Below, in pieces: positions 18,725-30,333 of a DNA stretch of 64,000 nt. Source of the DNA: Actinomucor elegans (taxonomy: Eukaryota > Mucoromycota > Mucoromycetes > Mucorales > Mucoraceae). Position 1 is the stretch's first letter, and each line of letters opens with the position of its first letter. The translations under genes and the position numbers were made by a program. The notes beneath the pieces are model-generated. The model was given only the letters and a program-made list of their open reading frames with translations, was not told where the DNA came from and did not search any database. The stretch is from positions 1 to 64,000 of the forward strand of contig JAMSLZ010000022.1 in assembly GCA_026027325.1 (NCBI GenBank), written 5' to 3'.

Positions 18725-21697
18725 TTACAAACGACTTAATATGCCAGCATTTTGCTCTAGATCTTGTTTAAATATATGATGAGAGATGATCTTGAACTCT
18801 TTCTCATTAGATTCACTTGAACGCACAAGACCTACACTGGCAACAATATCTTCAAACCGACAGACAGCGTAACTGTGTGCACCGCTACTGTGCAGCTCAA
18901 CCAAAGCAATAGTCTTGTCATATTTGGTAGTTGCATTCTTTTTCGCTAAATCAACCAAAGCCAAATACTGTGGTCTACCATTGAATGAATGCTCGAAAAA
19001 GAAAACGATAGAACCAATGAACCAGCTTTCACGAATGGAATTATTTCGACTATTAACAAAGGTTGGTTAATCAAAGAGGTTTTTGTTCTTGAGCTAATTA
19101 CTTACTTCAAGTAGCTGGCAGTGATCATCACGTAATTGTTTCCTCGACGATATTCATTTATATGGCTTTTATACATGGTAGACGTATATACATTGCCATA
19201 TGCCCAGGCACGACCAGCGATGGAAATACTATTCAACGAATCAATTTCAGCAATATTTACACCATTTGCTTCAGTACGGCGATAGTAATGCAATAGCGCC
19301 TTCAAAAAAGTTTGAGTGGAGACACCAAAGGGAAGAGTATCCACTGAAATATTACTAAAGGGAGCCCATAATTGTGGATCACTAGCATCACCAGAAGGGT
19401 TATTCCTGAAAGTGGATTCGCTGTATTTTCGAGGAGTGATCAGGTCAAGCTCAGTATGAACATCCCAAGTCTGGCTGTTTATATGATTACGCGTTATGAG
19501 TCTTTCCAAGATATTACCAGCGTTTGCGCCAGCATCAACCTTTGACTTGATGAGCTTTTTGTATTTTCCGATGCTTCTTTCCATTGATCGGGCGGAATAT
19601 GCTCTCAACACACCTTGTTGTTTGATCATATAGACTATATGCGAAAGGTAGTGTTGAACAGGCTTGAATACACCGGAATGAATACGCTTTGCCTTGATTT
19701 CTGCCAACAAAAATTCTTGCCATTCTTTGATATATCTTTGGAAAGTATGTAAGTAAACTAGATTTATGAGTACAAAAAAAATATATTTACCTTTCCATCA
19801 GAATAAGGTCTTCAATAGAAAGTTCCCATTTAAGAGCCAATGCGACAGCTTTTGTCAGATGAATCAATGGTTTCTTAGCGGATTCTTGAATCAATTCAGG
19901 AACGAACAAGGTGGGAATCATATATAAGAAAATATCAATCCAGTCAACAGCACGTTTGCCACCACTCTTGATAATTGGATCTTCCCATTTGGATGAAAAG
20001 GATGTCGGTACAGTGGCTCTAGAAGCTTCAACAAGTTTACCAATTTTGATGAGCGATAATTTTGGAATATAGAAAGTATACGGCCATTCATCAGCAGACT
20101 TCAATCGGGCATCACTCAATTCATCTTCATTGGGCTTATATCGAGTTTTTCTTGCTGCATTGTACTCTTTACCCATGTCGACTGTCAGCATATTGAATAC
20201 GTGTTGAGCGATACCTTGTCCGAGAAGATGCATTTCGTCTAAACCAAAAAAAGTAGCGCCAGTAAAACTGGGAAGTATTGCAAATGGTGTTGCAGACTTG
20301 ATACTGTAGCTCTATGAGGTAAAAAGAAAAAGAAATGTTAAAAACTTGTAAAGATTAATGCTGATTATAGTACTTACATTCGCTGCATCTGGGGAAATGA
20401 AATCGTTTCTGCTTCTGATCTCATTGTCGATCGTTAAAAAACAATTATGATAATCATGACGTTCAGCTTGGACACGACAAATACGGCAACCAAACGTAGC
20501 CATATGACCAATATGATTTGCAAGCTCAGCTGCAGCAGGAAGATCACCAGTAGCCATCACCAAGTTGACTTTAGCTTGACAAACAATTACACCATCCTTT
20601 TGTACAAGCATGCCTTTGGTAGACAGAGCATGAAACTCATCAATAATAGGCTTTAAAAAGGTATGCATGTACTTTGGGTAGTTTGGACCTGGCAAGATCG
20701 CCAATTGAAGCATGTATTCGTCTTGGTAGCGGTATTCTGGGGGAATGTTCATATTCAAGAGATGGATGATTGTTAACTTGTCCCCTTTATGATTCTTGCT
20801 AGTACAGAAACCATCGACAAAAAGAACCATTGCGACATCATCTTCACCGGAAAACAGAATGCTATTATCCTTAAAGTACTTGTATGCTGCACCATCAAAG
20901 TAATCTTTATATTCACCGTCAGTTGATTTATAGTTGTAGCGGTATTTCATCAAGTCTCTTGTCTTTGCATTCGCAAGCATTTGAGCGACTTGTTCACCAA
21001 TAGGAAGCATCTTCATAGAGCGACGAGGTTTACCATGATCATCAAAGCGATTTTCTTTACAAGCAGGGTTTTTACATTGAATAGTCTCTATATCTTCCTT
21101 TTCAAACAGCATGCAACCATTGACGCAGACATCATGAAAATGACATTGAATATTGGTTTTTGCTTTAAGAGTACGATCCAAGGTATCAGGGAACATGAGA
21201 GTGGATGGTAGGTAACCTATATATAATGGGAATAAAAGCTGATAAGTACTTTTTTTTTAACTCTATTTGAATAGATACATACCCAATCCATCGGTTTTAC
21301 GGCTCTCTTCATTGTTTTTGATTATGGTACGCATTAGATAGACAAGTTCTCTTTGAGCCTCTCGAGGAATACCATACGTGTCGCAAATATCTCTCAATTG
21401 GATGCTATTTAATTCCGTATTGGTGAAAAGGTTTTGATCCGAGGATTTGACGTTGTAAGCAATTGGAGTAGGCTCTATTTCAAACAAGGTATATTGTTAA
21501 ATTAAAAGCTTTAGTAATATATCTGTTAACTCACCTTGGACAGGAATGCTAGCTTCTTGCGTTTGGACGACCCTTTGTTTTCTATGATCACGATTATGGC
21601 TATAGTGATTACTCCTAGCTTTAACAGTTTTGAATGGCCTCAAACAAGTAGCGCAAGTATATTTATATGGTGTAGCAGAAGAGGAAACTTTGCCCAT
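18725..21697 (-). CDS. CACTA transposase, tnp2-like (889 aa, six exons)
   Basis: Exons on the - strand: 21697-21535, 21474-21283, 21216-20378, 20311-19791, 19735-19106 and 19049-18725, joined at GT-AG introns of 56-86 nt; the total of 2670 nt keeps frame to the stop. The N-terminus has a C2H2-like zinc finger (CATCLRPF...HYSH). Exon 3 holds the transposase core as known for the tnp2/Transposase_21 family: paired cysteines (CHFHDVCVNGC, CKNPACKENRF), VDGFCTSKN (~253), LPGPNYPK (~292), GDLPAAAEL (~342) and the metal-binding FGCRICRVQ. Later exons carry GLDEMHLLGQG and LRAYSARSMER. It should catalyse excision and insertion of the element by recognising its ends and subterminal repeats. No stop or frameshift is present. 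Confidence 0.9.
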
Positions 21698-22102
21698 TTA
21701 AAGATAAGTAAAAACAAGTAAATATATCGAATTAATGAATAGCGGTTTTGTTGTTTAGAAAAAGCAGGTCTTAAATACGTTTGCTTGGTCTACAATTGAC
21801 AGAGTTCTCAATGGTAATTCATTGTTTTAGGCTGTTGAATCCTTTGAACTAATCAGCTTTTCATATTACTCAGCCTTCCAGATTATTCAGATATCGAATA
21901 CATTTTAATGGATCCTTATGATTTCTAATCAAGCTAATTCCTTTCCAAGTCAGTCATACCTGTCAGTAAGCTTACTTTCCAGAAAGCTCTTTGGACATTA
22001 GTAAGGATTACTAATGGATAAATGGTAAAGTACGCTTATAAAACAGTTAAATAGCTCAAATCATTCAATCACTTTTCTTTATAATATATTTACTTTATAG
22101 CT
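21698..22102. promoter_or_regulatory. Divergent promoter region of the two CACTA genes
   Basis: Only 405 bp separate the two divergent start codons, so both genes must be driven from here. The region is AT-rich and has repeated CAGTAAG / TTACTTT-like words. No single TATA box is compelling. Confidence 0.5.
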
Positions 22103-23185
22103 ATGTCAAACAACAACAACAATAATTGGAGCGTCTACTTTGAGAAGATTGAACAAGAAATCTTAATCAACCGTCGTTTAATTCAAGATTTGATCCAAAT
22201 ATTAGCACCTCTATTTCCTCGAGAAGCTTCGAGGGTTTCATCTAACGAAGAAATTGAACAAGCACTTGACGATGGTACAATCATATCTGAAGCATGTTAC
22301 TACATTCAGTTTTATTAACCTCTTAGCTTGTCATATATAGCTGAACGAGAAGCAATTGCAAATGCTTTGAATCCTAATTTACGTAGTAAACGGTCAATCC
22401 CAAAAGTGCTAGAAGAAGCAAAAGTGCGTTATCAACAAAAGGCAACCAAGACAAATGTCACCCCTTCTGCACCATTAAGGTTATATGCCCTCTTGAAACA
22501 CCTCAAGTATATAAAAGGCCAACAAAATGAACTGACCGATGATGATGTTCAACCGCAATACAATACGTTGAAATACTTGGCAAGAGATGTCTTGAAAGAC
22601 ATGGAAAGGGCAAATATAAATATTGTTGGTAAAACTTGGAGTGAAATTGGCGAAGAGGATACCAGCATTCAAGAACGTTATGCTTTGCTTTTAGAGAAAC
22701 GTGCTTTAGATGTGGGCTTGCATCTGCATCTCTGTGTAGAGATGTGGGCTGCCAAGTTACTTTTATCTGAAGCACTCAAAAACAAGAAGACTGTACGTAC
22801 CAGAAGTAATTCTGCTGAAGAAGGTGAAAGTCAACAAAATCAAGAATCTGTTGAAGACAATGAGATTGAATCGTTCTTCAGGTTAGATGCTTTTTTATTT
22901 CTGTTTTTATATCTTTATTAATATGCTTGTTATGCAAATAGTGTGGATAATCAGCATATCCTTGTTGATCGTCTAGCTACTTCTGTTGCTCCAGTTGGTC
23001 TTGCATCTCCAATTGCTAGCTTGTTGGATCTACATTCTGCTCGCTCATCAACGAAAAGAAAAGCCATTACGGTTCAACCTGACGTTGGTGAAGATGAGGA
23101 GGCTGGATCTGACAATCGTTCCAAAGAAGCGGATTCCAATAAGCGTAAACCACGCTCTAAGAAAAATACAAAAAAAACGAAATAA
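22103..23185 (+). CDS. Accessory protein of the CACTA element (325 aa, three exons)
   Basis: Exons 22103-22295, 22341-22881 and 22942-23185 join with GT-AG introns of 45 and 60 nt; the sum of 978 nt stays in frame. The protein starts MSNNNNNNWSVYFEKIEQ, has a predicted helical middle (LYALLKHLKYIKGQQNE; VLKDMERANINIVGKTWSEI), an acidic stretch and a C-terminus rich in Lys/Arg (NKRKPRSKKNTKKTK) that could be a nuclear-localisation or DNA-binding tail. I recognise no domain. Plant CACTA elements encode a second protein that binds subterminal repeats (TnpA); by position this gene could serve such a role, but that is inference. It lies inside the TIRs, divergent from the transposase. Confidence 0.75.
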
Positions 23186-24468
23186 ATATAGACGTTTTTT
23201 TATTGGTTTAAGTAGCTGACGTAGCATTTTTCTGCGGCTTTTCAGTATTAAGAAAAACTTTTTTACACCAATCTTGAGTTTCTTTCTTTTTTTTCGTTTG
23301 CTAAATTGGCACATTAAACGTAAGGTTTCTTGACATTTGTCACTCTTATTGCGCACAACACTTTAACTGAAGCTTCTGTATAATAGGAATTAACCTCAAT
23401 GTCAGCTTGTAATTGTGTTTTTTTTTCCAAGCTTTCGAATATTTCCCTCGTTCTTAATGTCGTAATTATCTATAAATACGTCGTCATTCATACTGCTTAT
23501 ATTCTTATACTGACTTGTATTCTTAAATACTTATACCACTTCAGTAATACTTATAGCCAGTAATGCCATATAGCTTTTGAACCTTTACTATTAGTTTTAA
23601 AGCTAATAACCATTAAGTAAGTGCAATGATTACTAATCCATTAATTTCTTTGTATATTAATCTAATACTGTTATAATAGATTTAGTTGTGTATATATACA
23701 AGACGAAGACTATTAAAACTGTAGCCCAGTGAATTATAATTGATTGTGTCTGATATAGTGTTGGTAAGTCTGTAGCAATAGCGAGTTTCATTCAAGAATC
23801 TAATCATTACTTACTTTAGGAAAAGATGATTAAAATATGCTATTATACAAGCGTGGGCCATTCTTCTAAAGGTTAGTTCAAATATACTCTTAAAATATTG
23901 TTTCATCAACGATAACTGACATTATTTATACAGTTATTTGCTTAATTCATTTACCTGTTACTTGCCAGTGGGACATAAATTCTTTTATACTTGTATGACA
24001 ATAAGGTAAGTTAAATACTGTTCGTGTGTGATAGAAAGCTGGTTATTGTATATTCAGCTATTGAAGGCTAGTGTGTATTAGAGTAATATCTGTTGAAGTT
24101 ATATATTATATAAATAAAAAAAATAGCAATTAAATTATTATCTGAATAACCAAAATGACTATAATATTATTAGTAGTGTATTGTGAATATATGATAGAAA
24201 ACTAATAATAATATTGATTATAAATCATCAATATGGAGGGATTAATCCATACTATTATTGACTGGAAACCACTACTATTATACAATTTACCCATAATAAT
24301 ATTGAAGGAAAACCCTTAATATTATAGTATTTACCCATAATATTATCGAATAAGAGTCACTAATATTATCAACCGCCGAAAAAACACTGCCTAGAAATTG
24401 ACAATAATTATTAGCAGAACTATAGTCGATTTTACCCCTAATATTATCAACTTTTGGGCAAAAAACCG
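23186..24468. other. Right non-coding arm of CACTA element with subterminal repeats
   Basis: No gene. Between 24285 and 24450 the words ACCCATAATAATATTG, ACCCATAATATTATCG, CACTAATATTATCAAC and ACCCCTAATATTATCAAC recur at 30-70 bp spacing; related words in the left arm (for example TACCCATAATATTATG at 17134) suggest transposase-binding arrays at both ends. Confidence 0.65.
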
Positions 24469-24488
24469 ACAATATTTTCGCCATAGTG
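24469..24488 (-). repeat. CACTA right terminal inverted repeat
   Basis: Reverse complement of the left TIR, followed by the duplicated TTAC. Confidence 0.97.
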
Positions 24489-24700
24489 TTACTATTCTGC
24501 CCATTGTTTAAGTTGATATGTTCCATAGTTAATCCCACGATGCGCGGTTTTGAAAGATATAGGGAAGAAAGGGAAAATTATTATTATTATTACAAAAGGA
24601 AAATAAAGCGTGGCTCTGAGAGCATCTATCACATTAGAGGACGGAGTGGAGCCAACTGAGGTTGTTTTAGGAACAACAAACAATTGATTTTGATAGATAA
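24489..24700 (-). pseudogene. 5' end of the DIRS-like element: Gag start and terminal repeat
   Basis: The - strand ATG at 24526 opens the Gag frame (MEHINLNNGQNSN) that is cut by the CACTA insertion and continues at 17108. Right of it, 24551-24640 repeats 15949-16036 in the same orientation (GAAAGATATAGGGAAGAAA, then AAAATAAAGCGTGGCTCTGA), and 24630-24690 resembles 15768-15830. The terminal repeat therefore flanks the whole DIRS-like element on both sides. Confidence 0.7.
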
Positions 24701-25164
24701 TCTTTCTAATTTGCGTCCAATGCTCCATTCAAATGGACATTCCTTCCTCTTAGACCTTCCATTTCGTATACGTTCCGTGATATGCTTAGCTACTGCTTTC
24801 GTAACTGCAGGGATCCTTTGTCTATCACAATTGTACGTGACATAGCGAAAAGAACCTTTTCCATCTTCATTAGATCTACGCTTTACTATTTCAAATAAAT
24901 GGCTTCTGGCAAAGGCTTTAGCGTATTCTTCGACTTCTGAAAATGTATCAAACCATTCAAGTTTTTCAAGATTTCCGACTTTATAATACTCTTCGTTTTA
25001 TCAGATTCCTTTGTAAACACTTCTTCGCCAAAAATATCGACCAGATTACTAGTATCTCTCTTGGCATTGTATGCATTTCGAATGTAAGATCTTTCAAAAC
25101 CACGATTAATTTCAACCATAACATCAGCATTCTGTTGTGCTGAATTTGATTGATTGTCCTCCAA
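24701..25164 (-). pseudogene. FAR1-type zinc-finger protein relic
   Basis: From 24950 leftwards the - strand reads EWFDTFSEVEEYAKAFARSH, then LFEIVKRRSNEDGKGSFRYV and TYNCDRQR, and after a basic stretch SKRKECPFEW. The order of a Cys in YNC, a basic linker and CPF is that of the FAR1/WRKY-GCM1 DNA-binding region found at the N-terminus of MULE transposases and their domesticated relatives. A frameshift near 24955 separates it from an upstream frame (INRGFERSYIRNAYNAKRDT). After CPFEWTQIRK the frame runs into the DIRS-like terminal repeat, so the rest is missing. It is a truncated, shifted relic. Confidence 0.6.
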
Positions 25165-28141
25165 TATTCTAGTTCATGCTTTACGCTAGTAAGATCACTA
25201 TACAGAATAAGTTTTCTGTATCTGACATTGTCCCTAGTCAAAATAATAGTATAAAGAAAGTACATAATAATTAAAAACCAAACAATTGTAGCACAAGTAT
25301 ATTTTGTATTAAACGAGTGCTTTATTATAATATGAAAGCTTAGAGTTATTTAATTCTGAGGAATATTTCTTGCTATAGAAAAGTTGAATCTTTAAGCACT
25401 TCTTTTTTTCGTTTCAAATCGAACGACTTAGCTATAGAAAGATGAATCTTTTTTTTTTTACTTCCAAATGTATTATATTTTGTCAATATAGTAGAGAGTA
25501 TCAGCCAAACTCAATTTGGTTCGAAATCCCCCTAATTTAATTTTGCAGTCCAAATAGCACCACTCTTCATTCTATCTGTCTTAGATCTAGATGTAGAAGA
25601 AGTAATTCATGTGTCAGGTCTGGCGTCCTAGAGTTTACCGGAGTAGGAAATCCGTTTATTAATAACAGTTTCACTATTATCGTTAACTTCAAAATAAGTA
25701 CGTTTTTCTGAGATATATGCTTCTTCGATAATCATGGCTTCATCTTGAGGTTAAAGGTTAATTTATTAGGCAGTTGCAACGTGATTGCAAGGCTTGGACA
25801 ATATTGCTATCTAAACCAACATGCATTGTTCTGCATATGCTTTAAAAACCAAATGTATATCTCAGTGTATAGACCCAGGTACAATTGTTTGACTTTAACG
25901 ATTTTGTCTAATTCCATCCCAAAGAGAGGTAAAGTCGTATGCTTATCAACTGGGATTGAATACAAACTTGGTATATAGATACAATTGAATACAGACAGTA
26001 GTAAAGGGACATTCTCTGCCACCTTTGAATACATTGGAATACGTTGATATAGACTTTCATCACTTGTTTTTATACAATAGAAAGAAATATAAATCATAAA
26101 TGCTCAATACCAGAAAAGAATTACAGCTATTGCAATTTGGTATAATCCCTAACATTTTACATATTTGCTACGAGTTCTTCATATCCTTTGCAAATTTCTT
26201 GTCTCGTCCAGCGTTACAAAATAGGGTCGGTTTACGCAATGCTTACGCTTCAATAAAACGCAAACTACCTACTACCCTAAATTAATACAGTATATGTGAT
26301 TTTATAGGATGCTTGATGTGTTAATTTAACAAGAGTCAATAAATTGTATTCTAGTATAGTATGATCTTTTATTCATAAAATTCTGATTGATATTTATATT
26401 ATTGCCAAGCTATTCATAAGTGATAATATAATAAAAGTAGCTACAAAGATATTCATATAATATTAAAAAGTATAATTGATGTTGGAACTCCTAGCCTAGC
26501 CAAGACGTCCTTGATTTGTTGGATGCCAAAGCATTACAACTAAAAATCCGCAACACCGCATCACCTCATCACCTCATCAATTCAAATAAATAATTCCTAA
26601 AAAAAAAAACAAAAAAACAGACCGTTGTTTGCAATAAAGAAATGACCAACTAGAGTACTTTATTTCACAAAGCTACAACGTTAGTAATGTGTGCAAGATT
26701 GAGCCCAAGAACTTATTCCGTATAAAATATGCTAAACTCAAATTAGGATTAAAATTCATTCCTTGTTGATGATTATAAAGAAAGAAAACGGTCTCCTTTA
26801 CTTTATGCTTCTATATAAGTTGACATTAGTTGGTATACATATTAGATCGATAATAAATAACTGAAAGTGTAAAAATATGAATTTGTAAATAATGATTCCT
26901 TCAGCGATCTCTTGCAATTTTGGATCAGTACCAAGAATTCATGGAAAGATCTATCGTTGATCACAAATACATATATAGAAATATACATTTGTTTCAAGAC
27001 AAGCACAGTAAATATTGGATGTCAATAAATCAAAAGCACTACTCGGTTCAAAATTTGCTGCAAGGTCTAGTAAACTAATCTGATCTATGATTTGTTCCGA
27101 GAATGATAGAGAGATTTATTACTGAACGCAAATTATATAGAAACACACATTTATCTTAGGGCGAATACAATAAACACTGAAACCCGATAAGTCATAAGCG
27201 TTTCCTGTTGTTTGCTTATGTACTAATTTTATTATTTATACATACAGTGTAAGTGTAGTAAATATGCGCGTGCATTTTCTTCGTATATGCTATTTATAAA
27301 AGACTTGGTTGGTTATTAAAATACGAATCAACATCAAATCAAAGAAGGCTACTTAATTTAGTTTCTCAAGACAGCTTTTTCTAGCCAGACCTATCGATTA
27401 TTGGCTTGGCGAGGTTAATAGCACTATCTAACACGGTTAATCATCGTGACACCCTATTCCAGGTCTTTATTTAGTATAAACCGATCAAAGTGATAGGTAT
27501 CACAATCAGCTTTGTCTTTCGTAATATACATTGTTACTATCTAGTTGTACATTAGCGTCCTCTTGTCCCATTGTAACCATCTAATAAAGGTTCGAACTAG
27601 GGTATGCTATGCAGAAAAGTGTGACAAACACTCCAACTGGTAGTATGCTAAGCATAATCCATTGCTAAATTTAATCCACCATGTGTTACTATAAACCAAT
27701 TGATCTACAAACGAACTGCAACTAATTATATAATAATTAATCTTGCGCTACATGCTAACCCATAATTCACACAAAAAGAAAATCCTCCTCAAGAACAGGA
27801 GTAAATTCCTCGATCTTCAGGAAGACACATATATCAATAACAGTGAAAATATTTGTAAAATAATCTTGGAAAGGCAAAATCAAATGGGCGATCCTAGGCC
27901 TTTATGCAAGACCATTTGTATTGTCATGGTAACATATCGCGCAGCAAAACATTACGTGTACTTCACGTGAAGCAAGTCTAGCCGAATTGTCCATCTAATC
28001 CGTCGCATGTATCACTCAGGTATGTGTACCCTTTCTCTACACTAATATCCGAATCTCCCCAAGCCGCTGTCACCATGTCCGATTTGATATAAATACTTCC
28101 ATCAGTACAAATCCCATTTTTTTTATAATCATCAAATCTAA
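25165..28141. other. Gene-poor stretch with decayed element sequence
   Basis: About 3 kb with no gene I can support. Around 25490-25580 the words TTTTGCAGTCCAAATAGCACCAC resemble the end of the inverted-repeat element at 31173-31645, so a relic of that family may lie here. On the - strand 25600-25740 is open (QDEAMIIEEAYISEKRTYFE) and 25807-26097 has an open frame with no known motif; both may be fragments of a dead gene. The remainder is AT-rich and featureless. Confidence 0.4.
28086..28096 (+). promoter_or_regulatory. TATA-like box of the secreted-protein gene
   Basis: GATATAAATAC lies about 50 nt upstream of the ATG at 28142, followed by a T run and a CA-rich leader. Confidence 0.5.
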
Positions 28142-28495
28142 ATGAAGTTCACTGCCCTTCTTATTACTCTTTCTGCCATCTCCAGTGTATACGGATCTTC
28201 TGTCAAGTTATACAAGAGCAAAAACTACAAGGATAAGTGTGGTGAAGTCAGTGGGGGTTGGGTCTCTGGTCATGAATACCACAACGTTCCATCTGCATGT
28301 AGAGGCAAAGTCCAAAGTTTCCAAGTTTCTGTCAGTGCCATTGATCACGGTGTTCGCTTATGGTCTGCTGTCAAAGGCAAGGGAGATGTCCATTGCGGTG
28401 GCAAAGAAGCTGGTTATACAACCGAAGACTGGTCAAGACCCAGTATTTCTTCTACTTGGAATAAAAAGATCAATTGTATCGAATTTATTGGTTAA
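28142..28495 (+). CDS. Small secreted four-cysteine protein (117 aa)
   Basis: The first 18 residues (MKFTALLITLSAISSVYG) form a clear signal peptide with cleavage after Tyr-Gly, so the product is probably secreted. The mature ~99 residues contain exactly four cysteines (DKCGE, SACRG, VHCGG, INCIE), enough for two disulfides, and many Gly, Ser and aromatic residues. The start VKLYKSKNYKDKCGE and the repeated aromatic/Gly pattern recall beta/gamma-crystallin-type folds seen in small secreted microbial proteins, but this is only resemblance. No intron. The reading frame has good coding character, in contrast to the shadow frame. Its place at the edge of the subtelomere fits fast-evolving secreted proteins. 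Confidence 0.85.
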   Translation: MKFTALLITLSAISSVYGSSVKLYKSKNYKDKCGEVSGGWVSGHEYHNVPSACRGKVQSFQVSVSAIDHGVRLWSAVKGKGDVHCGGKEAGYTTEDWSRPSISSTWNKKINCIEFIG

Positions 28496-28521
28496 ATAAA
28501 ACGAGAGCTTTATCTTTAATA

Positions 28522-30333
28522 TCAAATTTTATTATTACTATTATGCGTTTCTCCCCACCATTTAGAAAACATATTTTCATAATTAAACCATCCACTTCCA
28601 GAAGAAGAGACTGGCTGCTGCGGCGGCAGTGCTTCATCTAATGAGCTCGTAGGCTCTACTTGTTCTGATCCTTCCTTGGGCGCTTCTTCCATCATGGCAT
28701 GATCCGGAGGTTGTATATAGTATATGTAATAAACTGCTACAAAGCATACAATGATAAATACCCATCCTCCTACAATGATATAAATCACTGCCATTGGACC
28801 TAAACTCTGTGCTGCATTCGTATCACTCAAAATAGCCACCAAAGCCGAAGTCCACAAAATGCAAGTAAACGATGCAGTTCTAAAGAAATTGATTTTGTCC
28901 ACATAGCAGGGCCTCGTTTTGATGTTGTAACAAATCATAGTTAACAAGATGGTAATAGATAGGATAGCACGCATTCGATTGACATTGGTAGTCGATTCTA
29001 CCAATAGAAATACAATGGCCAATAGCAGGCCCATGTTCTTTATGAATGCCACGCCAATGGATTTGTAAGCGATCTCGTTTTTGGTAGGGACGCGTTCATA
29101 ACTGGTTAAGAAGATGGTCATGAGGAAATAGGCTACAAAATAACCTACTAGTGATAACCAAAAGTAGAGTTGACGCATGATACTAGACGAATGGCAGCGC
29201 AAAGTAGGGCTCAGTTCAGAACCGGGTATATTGAGTGATTGACAGGCGGCTGAACTGACAAAAGTCGTCAAGATGGGTATATAAAGTAAAGTCTGCCATA
29301 GTAGAAAGTTTAGCTTGGAATATTATGTACTATATGACTATTAAAAACTTACAGCTACAGGAATACACCATCTCACCCACCTCGTAGATACTTTGTACGG
29401 GTGTTTGTAATTAATAACATGTATCACTAGTCCCAGCACCAAGCTACAGCAAGTTGTAGCGAACACTGTCCATAATGAATATGTATACCAAGTAGGTGTC
29501 CGCATATCAGGCATTAGACCACCTGCGTTCAGAATAAACGAGGCTAGCTGAGACGTAGATGACGTTTGTGGGTTAGTGAATGATGTTACTGTAATCAAAT
29601 CCCGTAAAGGAAACGTCATGAGCTGAAAAAACTCGATAATGAGAATGGTGATTTGCACCCAGTTCGACCATATGGATGTATCCCAATCGCTGAACCGCGT
29701 ATCATAGATGGCATTCATGTGTTCGTCATTATTGCCAAAAAGTTGGCGACGTTCTTTGTAATAGCAGCGTTGGCGGGTGATGAGATAGAGATTGATAGAA
29801 AGTACAAAGACAAAGAGAGCAGCTTGTAGCAAGAATGGTGAGCTACTGTTATTAATGGTACCAATGAGAATGGCCAGTGTGATAACAAAACTAGTGATGA
29901 ATAACAAGGAAAAGAGATGATAAAGACGTGTATTGTAAACACGTTGGTGTTCATGCAACGCAAGTGGAGGAGTATTAATATTAGCAGTTGTAGATGTTGT
30001 AAAAGGTGAGCGCTTGTCAAAGAACCGCTTCCATAGTACAATGGTCAGTGTAAAAATGGGTATTTTGAAAGTAGTCTTTACTTGATTGGATATATTATCG
30101 ACTAGCAAGTAGATCTCTTGTTCTTGACCTACCGCTTGGTTTCCTCTTTGGTTTTTGGGTATTTTGTGTCTTTCCGTATACCAAAAATAGAGTATAAACG
30201 ATAATAGCAGTAGTGCGATGATAGAAAAGAAAAGCACTATAGATATCGTATCATTGGTTTGATATGAAGAATTTGAGCTGGAGGTTGCATTATACTGCTG
30301 CTGATAGGATGCATAACCTATAGAATCATTCAT
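28522..30333 (-). CDS. Multi-pass membrane protein, unknown (583 aa, two exons)
   Basis: Exon 1 is 30333-29353 and exon 2 29292-28522, joined in phase 0 across a 61-nt GT-AG intron; the join gives CIPVATLLYIPILTTFVSSA. The N-terminus is Ser/Asn/Gln-rich and probably outside or lumenal (NATSSSNSS has N-glycosylation sequons). I count about ten hydrophobic segments: ISIVLFFSIIALLLLSFILY near residue 35, others between 110 and 330, and five more in exon 2. The C-terminal ~65 residues are hydrophilic and acidic. I do not recognise the family; a transporter or receptor is possible. The 3' end lies only 26 bp from the convergent secreted-protein gene. Confidence 0.85.

Larger units (their letters stand above)
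17109..24488. mobile_element. Intact CACTA (EnSpm-type) DNA transposon, 7380 bp
   Basis: The ends carry a perfect 20-bp terminal inverted repeat: CACTATGGCGAAAATATTGT at 17109-17128 and its reverse complement at 24469-24488. The flanks are TTAC on each side (17105-17108 and 24489-24492). Deleting the element plus one TTAC rejoins the DIRS-like gag frame exactly (Asn-Ser-Asn-Gln-Gln), which proves the boundaries. Subterminal repeats related to TACCCATAATATTATC occur near 17132-17330 and 24285-24450. It contains two divergent spliced genes, a tnp2-like transposase (-) and an accessory gene (+). Perfect TIRs, a clear TSD and open genes indicate a recent and possibly mobile copy. CACTA elements usually give a 3-bp duplication; here the repeat is 4 bp. 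Confidence 0.95.

Noticed and set aside
23048..23356. 102-codon - strand frame at the end of the CACTA accessory gene
   Set aside because: Antisense to a spliced gene with better coding character; Lys/Arg/Leu-rich shadow.
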